Below are positions 47,023 to 56,957 of a DNA stretch of 64,000 nucleotides, one piece after another. Below the pieces are notes generated by a model that saw nothing but the letters and a program-made list of their open reading frames with translations, had not been told where the DNA came from and ran no database searches. Source of the DNA: Nitrospirota bacterium (GTDB lineage: Bacteria > JACPQY01). Numbering within the stretch: position 1 is the stretch's first letter; each line of letters opens with the position of its first letter. Position numbers and translations under genes: made by a program. The stretch covers positions 1 to 64,000 of the forward strand of contig JACPQY010000008.1 in the NCBI GenBank assembly GCA_016190245.1. The letters are read 5' to 3'.

Positions 47023-47049
47023 CCGATTGAGGTCGCTCTACGCCGGTCG

Positions 47050-49758
47050 TCAATCCTCCGGGTTCTGCCCGAGTTGGATCAGTCCGGTGAGATTGAGGCC
47101 GAATTGGAACAGCAACTCCTCCTGGAAAACCGGCCGCCCGTCCTCATCCACCACGGTTTGCAACGTGAAGGGCTCGCGCTCGCCGATCAGGTTCCGCCCG
47201 CCCATCACGAACGCGCTCCAGCACCCGCAGGGTGAGTAGTACTCCACCCGCCCGGCCTGCTCGTAGGGCCGCTGGTACGCGATGTCGAGGCTGAGGTCGT
47301 ACCCCAGAACGATCTGCCGCGTGGCGTAGAACCGCGCCTGGGGCTGGAGGAACTGACCATTGCGGAAGAAGGGATTGTCGCGGTTCGCCTTCTCCGGATC
47401 CGGCCCGTTCTGCGGTTTCGTGGAGCGCGGCGTAAACGTGTACTTGACCCCGAGGCGCCGGAACCGGAATCGCTCCTTCACCCCCACGAATGAACTGAAC
47501 TCGTGGAGTTCCTGATCGTAGTAGGGGTCCACGTCCGCCCGCAGTTGAATATCCGCGCCGCGAATCGCGGTCGAGCGGACCTCCACCCGAAGCGGCAGGA
47601 GGGGCTGCCGTTCTTCCTTGTCCGGAACAATGTCCCCCACTTCCTGCGTGGGGAACCTCCTCGGGGAGAGGAGCCCGAGGCGCTCAGCCTGCTTCTGTCG
47701 CTGGTAGCCGCTCAGGTTGTATTTGTAGTGCGACTCGAAGGAGTTGCGCAGGCCGCTCTTTCTTGCATCGTTGCGCTTGATCTCGTAGACATCGATCGGC
47801 TGCGTGAGCTTGAGCTCAAAGGGGGAGGCACGGCCCACCTCCCGCCCGAGGGAATCCCGGTACTTGAACGGGAAGTAGTTGAGGAGTTCGATCTCGATCC
47901 GCTCGTCCTCGCCGGCGCCGTCGCGGCCGTCGAAGCTGAGCAGACCGACAAAGATCCGTTCGGGCCCCCCCCCTTCCTCGGGAGGCAGATCGGGCGGCAG
48001 CGGGGGCTCGAGGAGCTGGCGATCCTCAACGGGATCGTGCGAGATGCCCGTCACGGTGAACGGCTGGATGAGTTTGTACCGAACGGTGGGATGAACTTCG
48101 TGGCGGACCTTGAGCAGACGGCCGAAGGGGGGCTCGAAGTCGCGGATGAGAGCCGTCTTGAGCTCCACGGTGGGCCGGAGGACGCTGAAGGTTTGTGTGC
48201 GGCCCGTAATGAAAACGGGGATGTAGTAGGCGAACTGGTCCGCTTCGAGGCGGAGGGACCCGTTGACGTAGCCGCCGAGATCGAACGGGAGCCCGGTCCC
48301 GGGAGTCAGGATCATCCGATAGCCGCGCCGGGGCTGACTGGCCTGGCTCATGAACTGCTCGGGCAGGGGCTCGTCCGCGAAGCGATAGAAGTGGGTTACC
48401 GTCGAGTTGAGGCTCAGCCCCACGGGGGCCTGGTCGCGGTCGTAGAGGCTCGTCCCGAACTGGACCTCGGGGAACCGTTGGTACGTAACGGCCCGTTCGG
48501 TCTGATAGATGCGTTCGCAGGAGCCGTGTGAGCGGTCCACGGGGACCGTGCGTTTGTCCACCTCCTCCTCCGAGCTGGTGGAACATCGGGGGGGGAGCGG
48601 GGGGACGAGGTCCTGGTAGTATTGGACCGACACGCTGGTCGAGGTGGCCCGCCAGGACTTGCCGGTGGACACGGTTGATCTTGTGAAGGGCTTGCGCTCC
48701 TCCAGTCTCTTGGAGGCGAGCTCGCGATACAACTCGTCGCTCAGGAGGTGGATGCTGGCCGAGCTGCCGAACGTCGGGTCCCACTGCTGCGCGTGGTTCG
48801 CGCGGAACTCCCACCGTTGGAGGCTGGCCGGCTCCGTGAGGGCCTGGACGGAGGGCGCGGCCACCTGCTCGCCCAGCTTTCGGCGGCGCCGGGCGGTCAC
48901 GTCCTCCGGCGGCAGCCTCTCGAAGAGGAATTCGTTCATGTAGGAGAGATGGGCCTCGCCGCGGCCCCGGCGGCTGAGGATATATCGAACCTCGAGGTCT
49001 CCTCCCACCCCGCGCTTTTGCATGTAGCGCGGGCCGAGGGTTACGTCCACGTTCTTCGCCGTGGCCCAGTAGAACGGGGCGGAGAGCACGAAACCCTTTC
49101 GCGAGGTCCAAAGAACGTCGGGGAAGAGGAAGCCGGACTGCCGCTCGCGGGGCGCCGGGAAGTAGATCGCCGGCGCGTAGAACACGGGGATCCCCTTCGC
49201 CTTCAGGCGCGCGTTGCTGACGCTCCCGTGCTCGCCCACACTCACTTTCATGTTCGACCCCTCGAGCGTCCAGCTCGGTTTCTTGCCGGGCGGGCAGACG
49301 CACGTCGTGTACGACCCGTCCTCCACGTTGTAGGACTCCCCACCCAGTTTCTCCACGCGCGAGCCGCAGATCTGGAAATTCCCGGGCTCGAGGATGACTT
49401 CGCCGTTGACCAGGACGCCGGTCTCTTTCTCCGTGTCGAAAACCATCCGATCCGCGCGGTACTCGCTCTCCCACTCGCGCATCACAACGTGGCCGATACC
49501 CTCCAGCCGCCCGGCGGTGTCGTCGTAGATGATCTCGTCCGCCTCCATGGAGAAGTCCGCCTGCCAGGCGCGGGCATGGCCGATGGCGCGGACCAGATGT
49601 TTTCCCTTTTCGTACTCGACGTTGTCCGCGGTAATCTCGACGGGCCCCTTCTTCTGGCGCACCTTCTCGAAGGGATCCATCTGCGCGGTTGCCGTTCCCC
49701 CCATGCCGGCCACGAGGATCAGGAGGAGGCACGCTGCGATCAGGGGTCGGAGGCTCAT
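47050..49758 (-). CDS. lptD: LPS-assembly protein LptD
   Basis: LptD is the outer-membrane beta-barrel that inserts lipopolysaccharide. The 902-aa protein has a signal peptide (PLIAACLLLILVAGMGG), an OstA/LptA-like N-terminal jellyroll (GPVEITADNVEYEKGKHLV, REWESEYRADRMVFDTE) and a long C-terminal barrel rich in alternating aromatic strands, with LSAPFYWATAKNVDVTLGPR and YDLSLDIAYQRPYEQAG. Cysteines in the N-domain (QICGS, CVCPPG) may form its disulphides. Start at ATG 49758; 49788 is an alternative. No lptE is adjacent. It implies an LPS-bearing envelope. Confidence 0.9.
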   Translation of the reverse strand: MSLRPLIAACLLLILVAGMGGTATAQMDPFEKVRQKKGPVEITADNVEYEKGKHLVRAIGHARAWQADFSMEADEIIYDDTAGRLEGIGHVVMREWESEYRADRMVFDTEKETGVLVNGEVILEPGNFQICGSRVEKLGGESYNVEDGSYTTCVCPPGKKPSWTLEGSNMKVSVGEHGSVSNARLKAKGIPVFYAPAIYFPAPRERQSGFLFPDVLWTSRKGFVLSAPFYWATAKNVDVTLGPRYMQKRGVGGDLEVRYILSRRGRGEAHLSYMNEFLFERLPPEDVTARRRRKLGEQVAAPSVQALTEPASLQRWEFRANHAQQWDPTFGSSASIHLLSDELYRELASKRLEERKPFTRSTVSTGKSWRATSTSVSVQYYQDLVPPLPPRCSTSSEEEVDKRTVPVDRSHGSCERIYQTERAVTYQRFPEVQFGTSLYDRDQAPVGLSLNSTVTHFYRFADEPLPEQFMSQASQPRRGYRMILTPGTGLPFDLGGYVNGSLRLEADQFAYYIPVFITGRTQTFSVLRPTVELKTALIRDFEPPFGRLLKVRHEVHPTVRYKLIQPFTVTGISHDPVEDRQLLEPPLPPDLPPEEGGGPERIFVGLLSFDGRDGAGEDERIEIELLNYFPFKYRDSLGREVGRASPFELKLTQPIDVYEIKRNDARKSGLRNSFESHYKYNLSGYQRQKQAERLGLLSPRRFPTQEVGDIVPDKEERQPLLPLRVEVRSTAIRGADIQLRADVDPYYDQELHEFSSFVGVKERFRFRRLGVKYTFTPRSTKPQNGPDPEKANRDNPFFRNGQFLQPQARFYATRQIVLGYDLSLDIAYQRPYEQAGRVEYYSPCGCWSAFVMGGRNLIGEREPFTLQTVVDEDGRPVFQEELLFQFGLNLTGLIQLGQNPED

Positions 49759-49909
49759 TCGGGAGGAGAAGTATAGCACGGTCGTCATTCTGCTATTCAC
49801 TTGAAATCCCGTGGAGTGTGTGGCATACTGAATTCTCGATCGGTGCCGGGATGGCCTTCCCACTCGCGCCGGTCGGCAGGTTCAGGGAGTGAACCTAGGA
49901 GGGCATACA

Positions 49910-49975
49910 ATGCGGTCGGAGAAGATCCGCATTTTGATTCTGGTTGTACTCACAACGATTGTTTTGGCCGCCTGA
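49910..49975 (+). CDS. 21-codon leader peptide ORF
   Basis: ATG 49910 has an excellent Shine-Dalgarno (TAGGAGG, 7 nt). The product RSEKIRILILVVLTTIVLAA is one hydrophobic stretch and stops one base before the next gene's ATG, which has no Shine-Dalgarno of its own. It probably couples or controls translation of the lipoprotein gene. Confidence 0.5.
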   Translation: MRSEKIRILILVVLTTIVLAA

Positions 49976-49976
49976 G

Positions 49977-52424
49977 ATGTTCGGCGTCACATTGGCGCGC
50001 CTGGCTGGGCGTGGGTTGCGGCGCGACCTCCCCCCGCTCGCGATGGCGCTGGCCTTGGCGGGGCTTTCGGTCTACGCGTGCGAAGAGGTGGACGTCTCGG
50101 ACCGCGCGAAGGTGTACGGCACCGTCACCGATGCGGACGGAACCCCGCTCGGAAACGTCAAGGTCGAGGCCTGGCTCGGCGCCGAATCCAAGGCCGGCAC
50201 GCGGTCGAAGGATGCGGACGATCCGAAAACGAGCGAAAACGAGAAGGGGACCTACAACCTTTCGGGCGTGCCGACCGGGGATCTTCGGATCCGCTTCAGC
50301 GCGGATGGAGTTGCCACGAAGCACTATGATCTCACCCTGGCCGAGGCCAACGTGAGGCTCGACGCCGTCCTCGTGCCGCCCTCGGCGACGCTCAAGGTTT
50401 TCGTGCTCAACCCGGCCGCGGGGCAGGCGTCGCCCTCGCCGGTGCAGGGCGCCCGCGCGGCGCTCAGCCATTCCAACTACGTGCTCGCCTCGCCCGCGGC
50501 GGCGCCGCGTCGCGCCGCCTCCCGGCTCGTGGGGACGGCGATCGCGACCACGGGTGCGGACGGGGCGGCGACCTTCGAGGGGTTGGCGGAAGACGACGGG
50601 TTCGAGGTCTCCATCGCGGGGTTCGATCTGAACAACGACGGAGAGAGCGATCTTGAGGGCGAGCGGAGAAAGGTGGATCTGTCCAAGAACGCCGCTCTCG
50701 TGGAACGCACGATTTCATTCCTCCTCGCCAAGCGGCTCGCCAACACGGGGTCTCTTACCGTGAAGGTCTACGGCGTGGACGAGGCCCTGGCCAACGCCTC
50801 GGTCACCCTCGCAAACGTACAACACAATCTCGAAATTAGCGCCACGACGGATTCGAACGGCCAGGTCGCGTTCAGCGGCTTGCCGACCGTCCAGGGCTAT
50901 CAGATCTACGTGAAGCCGTTCGACAAGGACGGAGACGGCACGCCGGACTTCGAAAGCTACCTCTACCCCGTCGCCGACTCCGATCGAAGCGGAGGGGTGC
51001 TCTCCACGTTCGCCCTCAACACGTACACGGACTCCACCCTCAACCTCCGCCTCTCCCGCGCCACGGGTTTCCGCATCCTCACGACGAATATCGGCGCGGA
51101 CCGGACCATCGGTCCCAGCGAATCCATCGAGATCGTGTTCACGCACGAGGTGGACCCGCTCACGGTGGACGATCCAAATGTGGACTTCTTCCTCGCGGTT
51201 GACGCAGATCGGGACAACGATTTCGAATGCTCCGGTGACGCTACCTCGTCGGCCGGCGAGTGCGTCGCCTTCACGGCGTCTCTCACCGATCCGGGCACGA
51301 AGATGACGATCCGCTACGTGCAGCCTTGGAAGGAAGGTTTTCGCTACGCCCTTCTCCTCTGCGGGCTCTCGGCCGCGGACGTGGCGGGAGGATCTTCCAC
51401 CACCGCGATGGTGGGCGGCGTGCGCTCCACCTCCGGCCTGGGCCTTGCGGGCGAGGACTGTCTCATCGCGTACTGGGTCCGCAGCACGGCGACGCGCTCG
51501 ACGATCACCGATGTAATCATACCCAGCTTGTGCGGCACGACGACCAGCGCGGACTGCGACAGCTTCTCCAGCCAGGTGGACTACAACTCGTCCGTGGACA
51601 TCCAGTGGTCCACTCCGGCCAATGTCACGCCCTCCGGCTACCGCCTACACGCGAAGAACAACGCGAATGTTCCCTACTGGGTGCGGCTCCAGACCATCCG
51701 GCCTTCGGGCCAGGCCACGAACTACGTCCTGGATGTCTCGCTCCCCTCGGTGTTTAACCAGTTGCCCCAAGTCGGCACGAGTCCGTTCGGCAAGGGCACA
51801 CAGGTCCACTTCGCGGTAGTGCCGGTGAGTGCCGACGGCTGGGAGAGCGACATTTCCTCGGACGACACCAAATGGCTCAAGGTTTCGGATCAGTACTTCG
51901 CCGAGGCGCCGCTCGCCAGCAGCTCCTTTTCCTTGAGTTTCACCCAGCAGGCGGCGCCGGGGCAGGACACGAGCAAGGTCAGCTCCGGGAGCACCGCGGA
52001 CAACCAGAACGCCGGCACCACCGGCACGACGGCGACCGCGAGCAAGACCATCCACGTCCGCGTCTCAGGCTTCGCCGAGCCGATGGATACGGGCGTCAGC
52101 CCCGAGATCTCCGGAATCGAGGAGGGCGCGGGTCCCGTCACCGAGGCGGTTCTGGGCGGCACGGCAACCTACACGTGCAGTACGTCGGGCACGGCGAACC
52201 CGACGGCGGTCCCCTCGTTCACATGGTCGTGGGATCCCACGGGAACGGAGGGCGTCATCTCCTTATCTGTCACCGCGGGAGGGAACAACGCGGATGACTG
52301 CGTCCTCATCAAGCTGGGGGGGGGCAAGGACGCGTCGGGGAACGTCGAGCCTGCCGAAACTCAGTCGGGCTCGCTCGCCCTCGGCTCCTGTGCGCGTGAC
52401 CGCTGCTTCATCCGCCTGAACTGA
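49977..52424 (+). CDS. large secreted lipoprotein with CarboxypepD_reg-like repeats
   Basis: 815 aa. The signal (LAMALALAGLSVYACEE) ends at a lipobox-like YAC. It is followed by carboxypeptidase-regulatory-like beta domains (VYGTVTDADGTPLGNVKVEA, TISFLLAKRLANTGSLTVKV) and then Ig-like and low-complexity segments. A FTHEVDPLTVDDPNVDFF segment and ADRDNDFECSGD are acidic, possibly calcium-binding. It is probably displayed on the cell surface. It overlaps nothing and follows the 21-codon leader by one base. No enzyme motif seen. Confidence 0.7.
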   Translation: MFGVTLARLAGRGLRRDLPPLAMALALAGLSVYACEEVDVSDRAKVYGTVTDADGTPLGNVKVEAWLGAESKAGTRSKDADDPKTSENEKGTYNLSGVPTGDLRIRFSADGVATKHYDLTLAEANVRLDAVLVPPSATLKVFVLNPAAGQASPSPVQGARAALSHSNYVLASPAAAPRRAASRLVGTAIATTGADGAATFEGLAEDDGFEVSIAGFDLNNDGESDLEGERRKVDLSKNAALVERTISFLLAKRLANTGSLTVKVYGVDEALANASVTLANVQHNLEISATTDSNGQVAFSGLPTVQGYQIYVKPFDKDGDGTPDFESYLYPVADSDRSGGVLSTFALNTYTDSTLNLRLSRATGFRILTTNIGADRTIGPSESIEIVFTHEVDPLTVDDPNVDFFLAVDADRDNDFECSGDATSSAGECVAFTASLTDPGTKMTIRYVQPWKEGFRYALLLCGLSAADVAGGSSTTAMVGGVRSTSGLGLAGEDCLIAYWVRSTATRSTITDVIIPSLCGTTTSADCDSFSSQVDYNSSVDIQWSTPANVTPSGYRLHAKNNANVPYWVRLQTIRPSGQATNYVLDVSLPSVFNQLPQVGTSPFGKGTQVHFAVVPVSADGWESDISSDDTKWLKVSDQYFAEAPLASSSFSLSFTQQAAPGQDTSKVSSGSTADNQNAGTTGTTATASKTIHVRVSGFAEPMDTGVSPEISGIEEGAGPVTEAVLGGTATYTCSTSGTANPTAVPSFTWSWDPTGTEGVISLSVTAGGNNADDCVLIKLGGGKDASGNVEPAETQSGSLALGSCARDRCFIRLN

Positions 52425-52431
52425 CGCCGTC

Positions 52432-53412
52432 TCAGGAGCGCGAGCCGTTGCGGGGGGCGCCGTTCGTGGTGTCTTCGACTACCGCCCCACCCTCGCTCAG
52501 GGCGAGAGCCACCGCGCAGTCCCGGACCTGGCGATAGAGCGGATCGAGGAAGCCGGCGAACGTCACAGGTTCTTTCCAGTTCGGAGGATCGCCGAGCCGC
52601 CGCAGGAGCGCGCACGGCACCGGCGGCTTCTCCAGCGTGACTTCGATTTCCTTGAGGGGTGCCAAGGGCTCCCAGAAGCGATCGAGCGTGTCCTCCACGG
52701 GAAGCGCCGGGGGGGGGGCCGGTGGGAAAAAATCCGGCGGCTCGGTCGGGGCCGCGGGCTTCTCCACCGGGGCGCTCTCCCGGACGGGCCCACCGAAAGG
52801 GGCGAGACGCCTCACCCTCAGCGCCTCCAGAATCTGCTCCTTCGTCCGCCCGCGCAGGACGAAGAGCATGAAGGGATCCTTGTCGAACCGCTCTGCGAGC
52901 ACGTAGTAGACCGCCGCGATGTGTTTGCACGGATTCGCCCAATCGGGGCAGGTGCACGCGGTCTGGAGGTCCCGGCCGCTCCGCGGGAAGAGCGGGATCC
53001 TCGCCGCCCTGAACGCCCCCTCGATGTCGCGTGGCATCTCGCCGGCCAGGAGCTTGGCCGCGAAGATGGCCTGCGTGGCCATCGGGTCGAGCACCCTGTC
53101 CCACTCCCGGTCGCCCAGCGGCCTGAGCCGGATCTCGACGTCGTAGGGCTGCGGCCGTGAGCCCTGCACCCTCGCCGTCACGAGTCCCGGCAGGAGGTCG
53201 AACCCGACCACCTGCCCGCCGCGGGCATAGGTGCGGCCTCTGAGGAGGCGGTTGTGCCAGCCGAAGGACTCGAGGACGCCGATCCACCGTTCCGACCACC
53301 ACGTCTCCCCGATCCTCCCCCTGCGGCTCTCGAGACGCGCCCCCCCCCGCACGCGGCGCGGCGCGCGCGATCGGCGGCGTTCCCACCACTCGGACCTGCG
53401 CCGGCGATCCAT
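52432..53412 (-). CDS. SWIM zinc-finger protein
   Basis: 326 aa with a SWIM motif, CTCPDWANPCKHIAAVYYVL (CxCx-n-CxH), near the middle, after a DNA- or protein-binding basic N-terminus (RRRRSEWWERRRSRA). The C-terminal third is Pro-rich (PPDFFPPAPPPALPVEDTLD). SWIM proteins accompany SNF2 helicases in many bacteria. Its ATG directly follows the SNF2 stop with no gap, so the two are cotranscribed and likely act together; the target is unknown. Confidence 0.85.
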   Translation of the reverse strand: MDRRRRSEWWERRRSRAPRRVRGGARLESRRGRIGETWWSERWIGVLESFGWHNRLLRGRTYARGGQVVGFDLLPGLVTARVQGSRPQPYDVEIRLRPLGDREWDRVLDPMATQAIFAAKLLAGEMPRDIEGAFRAARIPLFPRSGRDLQTACTCPDWANPCKHIAAVYYVLAERFDKDPFMLFVLRGRTKEQILEALRVRRLAPFGGPVRESAPVEKPAAPTEPPDFFPPAPPPALPVEDTLDRFWEPLAPLKEIEVTLEKPPVPCALLRRLGDPPNWKEPVTFAGFLDPLYRQVRDCAVALALSEGGAVVEDTTNGAPRNGSRS

Positions 53413-56400
53413 CTACTCCTCCACCACGGCCTCTTCGCGAAGGGCGAACAGTTCCTTGATCTCGTTCGTGGAGAGCTCCGTGATCCACGCCTCGCCCGCC
53501 CCGATGATGTTCTCGGCCAGCGATTTCTTCCTCTCGATCATCTCGTCGATCCGCTCCTCCAACGTCCCCCGGCAGAGGAACTTGTGCACGAGGACGTTCT
53601 GCGTCTGGCCGATCCGGTACGCCCGGTCCGTGGCCTGGTTCTCGACGGCGGGGTTCCACCACCGGTCGAAATGGAACACCCGGTTCGCGCGGGTGAGGTT
53701 GAGCCCGAATCCGCCCGCCTTGAGGGAGAGCACAAAAAGGGGCGGGCCCTTCGCTCCGTCCTCCGCCTGGAAGCGCGCGATCATCCTCTCTCGGGTCGGT
53801 CTCGGGACGCCCCCGTGGAGGAAGAGGACCTCGCCACCGAAGGCGCGTTCCAGCGCCTCCACCAAAAGCGCCCCCATCTCGGCGAACTGGGTGAAGATCA
53901 GCGAGCGATCGCCCTCCGAGAGGGCCTCCTCGATCATCTCGATGAGGCGAGCGAGCTTGCCGGACCGGCGATCGGCCGCCTCGCGCCGCAGCTTGTCTTT
54001 CAAGAACTGGGCGGGGTGGTTGCAGACCTGCTTGAGCTTCGTGATCGCGGCGAGCACGAGCCCCTTCCTCTTGATCCCCTCCGCGTCCTGGATCTGCTCG
54101 ATCATGTCCTTCACCACCGCGCGGTACAGTGTGGCCTGTTCGCGCGTGAGCGTGCAGTAGACCTTCATCTCGGTCTTGGTGGGGAGGTCCGCGATGATCG
54201 TGGGATCGGTCTTGAGGCGTCGGAGGACGAAGGGGCGCACGAGGCGGCGGAGTCGGTCGCCCGCCTCGCGGTTCTGGTAGCGTTCGATCGGCACGGCGAA
54301 GCGGCTCCGGAACTCCTTCTCGCCCCCGAGGTAGGCGGGGTTGAGGAAGTTCATGATGGACCACAGTTCGGCCAGCCGGTTCTCGACCGGCGTGCCGGTG
54401 AGCGCCACGCGGAAGCGGCCCTGGAGGCTGCGGGCGGCCTGCGACTGCTTGGCCCACGGGTTCTTGATGTTCTGCGCCTCGTCCAAAACGAGCATCGACC
54501 ACTCGATGCCTTTCAAAAACCCCTCGTCCCGGTGGAGGAGGGAGTAGCTGGTCACCACCAGATCGTGCCGGCTGGCCTCGGCGGTGAACTCTTCGTCCTT
54601 CTTCCGGCCGGCGCCGTGGTGGAGAAGGACCTTGAGCGAGGGGGCGAACTTCGTGATTTCCTTTTCCCAGTTTCCCAGGACCGACGTGGGACACACCACG
54701 AGTACGGGTGCGCGTGTCCCGTCTTTCTCCCGTTCCCGAAGCACGAGCGTGATGAGTTGGACGGTCTTCCCGAGCCCCATGTCGTCCGCGAGGCACGCCC
54801 CCAGGGCCCACTCCTTGAGAAATGCGAGCCAGGAATAGCCGCGGAGTTGGTAGGGCCGGAGTTGGCCCTGCAGCGACGCGGGCGCGCCCAATTCGACGAC
54901 CCGAGCCTCGTCGCGAAGGCCGTCCATCAGCTCCTTGAGGTGTCCCTCGGCCTCGAAACCGGCGACGGCCATGCCCACGCCCTCCCGCTGGAGCTCCGCT
55001 TGGCCGAGCCCTAGACGGAGGAACTCTCGGAGCGTCATCTCTCCGCGCGCGGAGCGGCTGCTCCAGAACCTGAGCGCGGCCTGGACCTCATCCGGTCTCA
55101 TCTCCACCCACTGGCCGCGAACGCGCACAAGGGGGACCTTGAGCTCCGCCAGGGCCTCGAAATCCTGCTTGGTGATCGGCTCGCCGCCGAGGACGAGTTG
55201 CCAGTCGAACTCCACGATCGAGTCCAGCCCGAGCGTGGCGTCGGCGGCGCCGCGGGCCGATTGCATCACCCGCAGCCGGACGCCGGGGCGCGGCCCATGC
55301 ATCCCGATGGGATCCCACCAGGAGGGGACCAACACGCCGAATCCGCTCTGCTGAAGGAGCCAGGCCGCCTCGCGCAGGAAGGTGTATGCCTCACCCGTCC
55401 TGAGATAAACGAACACGGGTCGCGGCAGGCGCAACCCCCGCTCGATCGGGGGGAACATGCGGGAGGCGCGGCCGAGGTCGCCCAGGAGTTTCTCCTGCGG
55501 CTGCTCGATCCTGCGGTCGAAATAGGTGAGCGCGGAGCCCGCGGCCCGCCAGATCGCCCCGCCCGGGACCAGGAGACTGGGGTCGTCCGCCGCCTGCATG
55601 AAAAACCGCAGGGTCCACGGTGGCTCCGTTCCCCTCGTGCGCCGCCCCCTGCGCCGAGGCGCGCGATACTCCTCGGGCGGCTCCAGGCGGAGGCACGTTC
55701 GAAAAGGTGCGCCGCCCCCCCCCGGCGCGAGGGACGAGGCCCAGGCGAACAGTTCTCCGGAGTCGGATCCCGCGGGTTCGCCATCCCGACCCTCATCCGC
55801 CGTCGGCCGAAGCAGAGAAGAAAGCCAGGCGTGGGCTGGATTCTGGGGGTCGGACAACTCCCGCTGCAACGGCATCCCCACCATCGCCCGCCGGATGAAC
55901 GAGTCCGTCACAGTCTCGAAAAAATGTCTCAGGATTTCGCCGGGGTTCGGCCAGGCTTGTTCCGATCCGCGGCCGGTGTCACGGCTGGTTGCAAGGCCGG
56001 GTGTCGCGTTCTCGCGCTCGGCCGTTTCGGGCAGGTAGGTCCTGCACAGCGGCGGCATCGCCTGCGCCAGCGCGGCAAAGCGCCTCCGATCCCCTTCCTC
56101 ATCCAAAACAGGCCGCCATGCCGCCCTGAGGTGTCCGTTGCCCTGCGTGATCTTCGAGACGAAGGGGAGAAATCGCTCGCGGGCGAGCAGCTCCACGGCG
56201 AGTTTGCCGGCGGAACTCCAGTAGAGCATGTCTGCTCCGAACGACACCTGTCCGCCGGCGTCGCCCGTGCCGGGAAGGGAAACAAGGAAGCCGAGCGCGT
56301 CCAGGCGCCCCAGGCCGAGGCCTTCGACGCGGTAGGGGGAAAGAGCCATCCCGTGTTTCCTTCGCCCGCGTTCCGCGGGGTCCTCGAAGGAGGCACAGGG

Positions 56401-56679
56401 GCCTGCCGCGTCCGCCGGGAGCGCGACGCGGGCGGCTTCCATCAGGGGCCTCACCCCCTCTTCCGAGAAGAGCAGGGCCATGAGCCGCGCTTGCAACTCG
56501 TCGGACGGGAGCGAGAACGGGTGCCTCTGCGGGGCCATCGTGGACCTGACGGGCCGCCGCTCGGGGCTTTTCGACTCGGCCCACACGAAGAAGCGCGCCC
56601 GATCCACGAGCCAATTCCCGTGGACGACGATCGGCCTGATCTCCGCGCTTTCGTCGGGTTCAGTCTCAGCTTGGGCCAT
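53413..56679 (-). CDS. SNF2-family helicase
   Basis: 1088 aa. A long N-terminal region (DUF3670-like, about 1-600) precedes the SNF2 motor: LADDMGLGKTVQLITLVLRE (motif I), VLVVCPTSVLGNWEKEI, WSMLVLDEAQNIKNPWAKQS (motif II), VALTGTPVENRLAELWSIMN (III), the helicase C lobe RSLIFTQFAEMG and QATDRAYRIGQTQNVLVHKF (VI). An ATP-driven DNA/RNA-polymerase remodelling role (RapA-like) is likely. The pair with the SWIM protein is a recurring bacterial module. Confidence 0.92.
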   Translation of the reverse strand: MAQAETEPDESAEIRPIVVHGNWLVDRARFFVWAESKSPERRPVRSTMAPQRHPFSLPSDELQARLMALLFSEEGVRPLMEAARVALPADAAGPCASFEDPAERGRRKHGMALSPYRVEGLGLGRLDALGFLVSLPGTGDAGGQVSFGADMLYWSSAGKLAVELLARERFLPFVSKITQGNGHLRAAWRPVLDEEGDRRRFAALAQAMPPLCRTYLPETAERENATPGLATSRDTGRGSEQAWPNPGEILRHFFETVTDSFIRRAMVGMPLQRELSDPQNPAHAWLSSLLRPTADEGRDGEPAGSDSGELFAWASSLAPGGGGAPFRTCLRLEPPEEYRAPRRRGRRTRGTEPPWTLRFFMQAADDPSLLVPGGAIWRAAGSALTYFDRRIEQPQEKLLGDLGRASRMFPPIERGLRLPRPVFVYLRTGEAYTFLREAAWLLQQSGFGVLVPSWWDPIGMHGPRPGVRLRVMQSARGAADATLGLDSIVEFDWQLVLGGEPITKQDFEALAELKVPLVRVRGQWVEMRPDEVQAALRFWSSRSARGEMTLREFLRLGLGQAELQREGVGMAVAGFEAEGHLKELMDGLRDEARVVELGAPASLQGQLRPYQLRGYSWLAFLKEWALGACLADDMGLGKTVQLITLVLREREKDGTRAPVLVVCPTSVLGNWEKEITKFAPSLKVLLHHGAGRKKDEEFTAEASRHDLVVTSYSLLHRDEGFLKGIEWSMLVLDEAQNIKNPWAKQSQAARSLQGRFRVALTGTPVENRLAELWSIMNFLNPAYLGGEKEFRSRFAVPIERYQNREAGDRLRRLVRPFVLRRLKTDPTIIADLPTKTEMKVYCTLTREQATLYRAVVKDMIEQIQDAEGIKRKGLVLAAITKLKQVCNHPAQFLKDKLRREAADRRSGKLARLIEMIEEALSEGDRSLIFTQFAEMGALLVEALERAFGGEVLFLHGGVPRPTRERMIARFQAEDGAKGPPLFVLSLKAGGFGLNLTRANRVFHFDRWWNPAVENQATDRAYRIGQTQNVLVHKFLCRGTLEERIDEMIERKKSLAENIIGAGEAWITELSTNEIKELFALREEAVVEE

Positions 56680-56957
56680 TCACTCGTACCTGCCTTTGGA
56701 ACGGTCGGCGGGCTCCGCGCGTCCTCTCGGGGGCCGGTCAAGGCCCGCTGAGCCGTCGCGATCCTCGCCGCTCGAAGCCTGGTGGGGCGAAGCTACCGGC
56801 GCGGTCTTGCTCGCCCGCCGCCGCTCGTCCCCATCCGACTCCGTGCCGTCTCCGACGAACCCCTTCGCCAGGAGCGGCTACAGGTAGAGCACACCACGAA
56901 TCGCTTTTTTGTGCAAGTGGGGTGAGGGGGCTCTGTGGCCCGGTCTTGAGACCCGCT

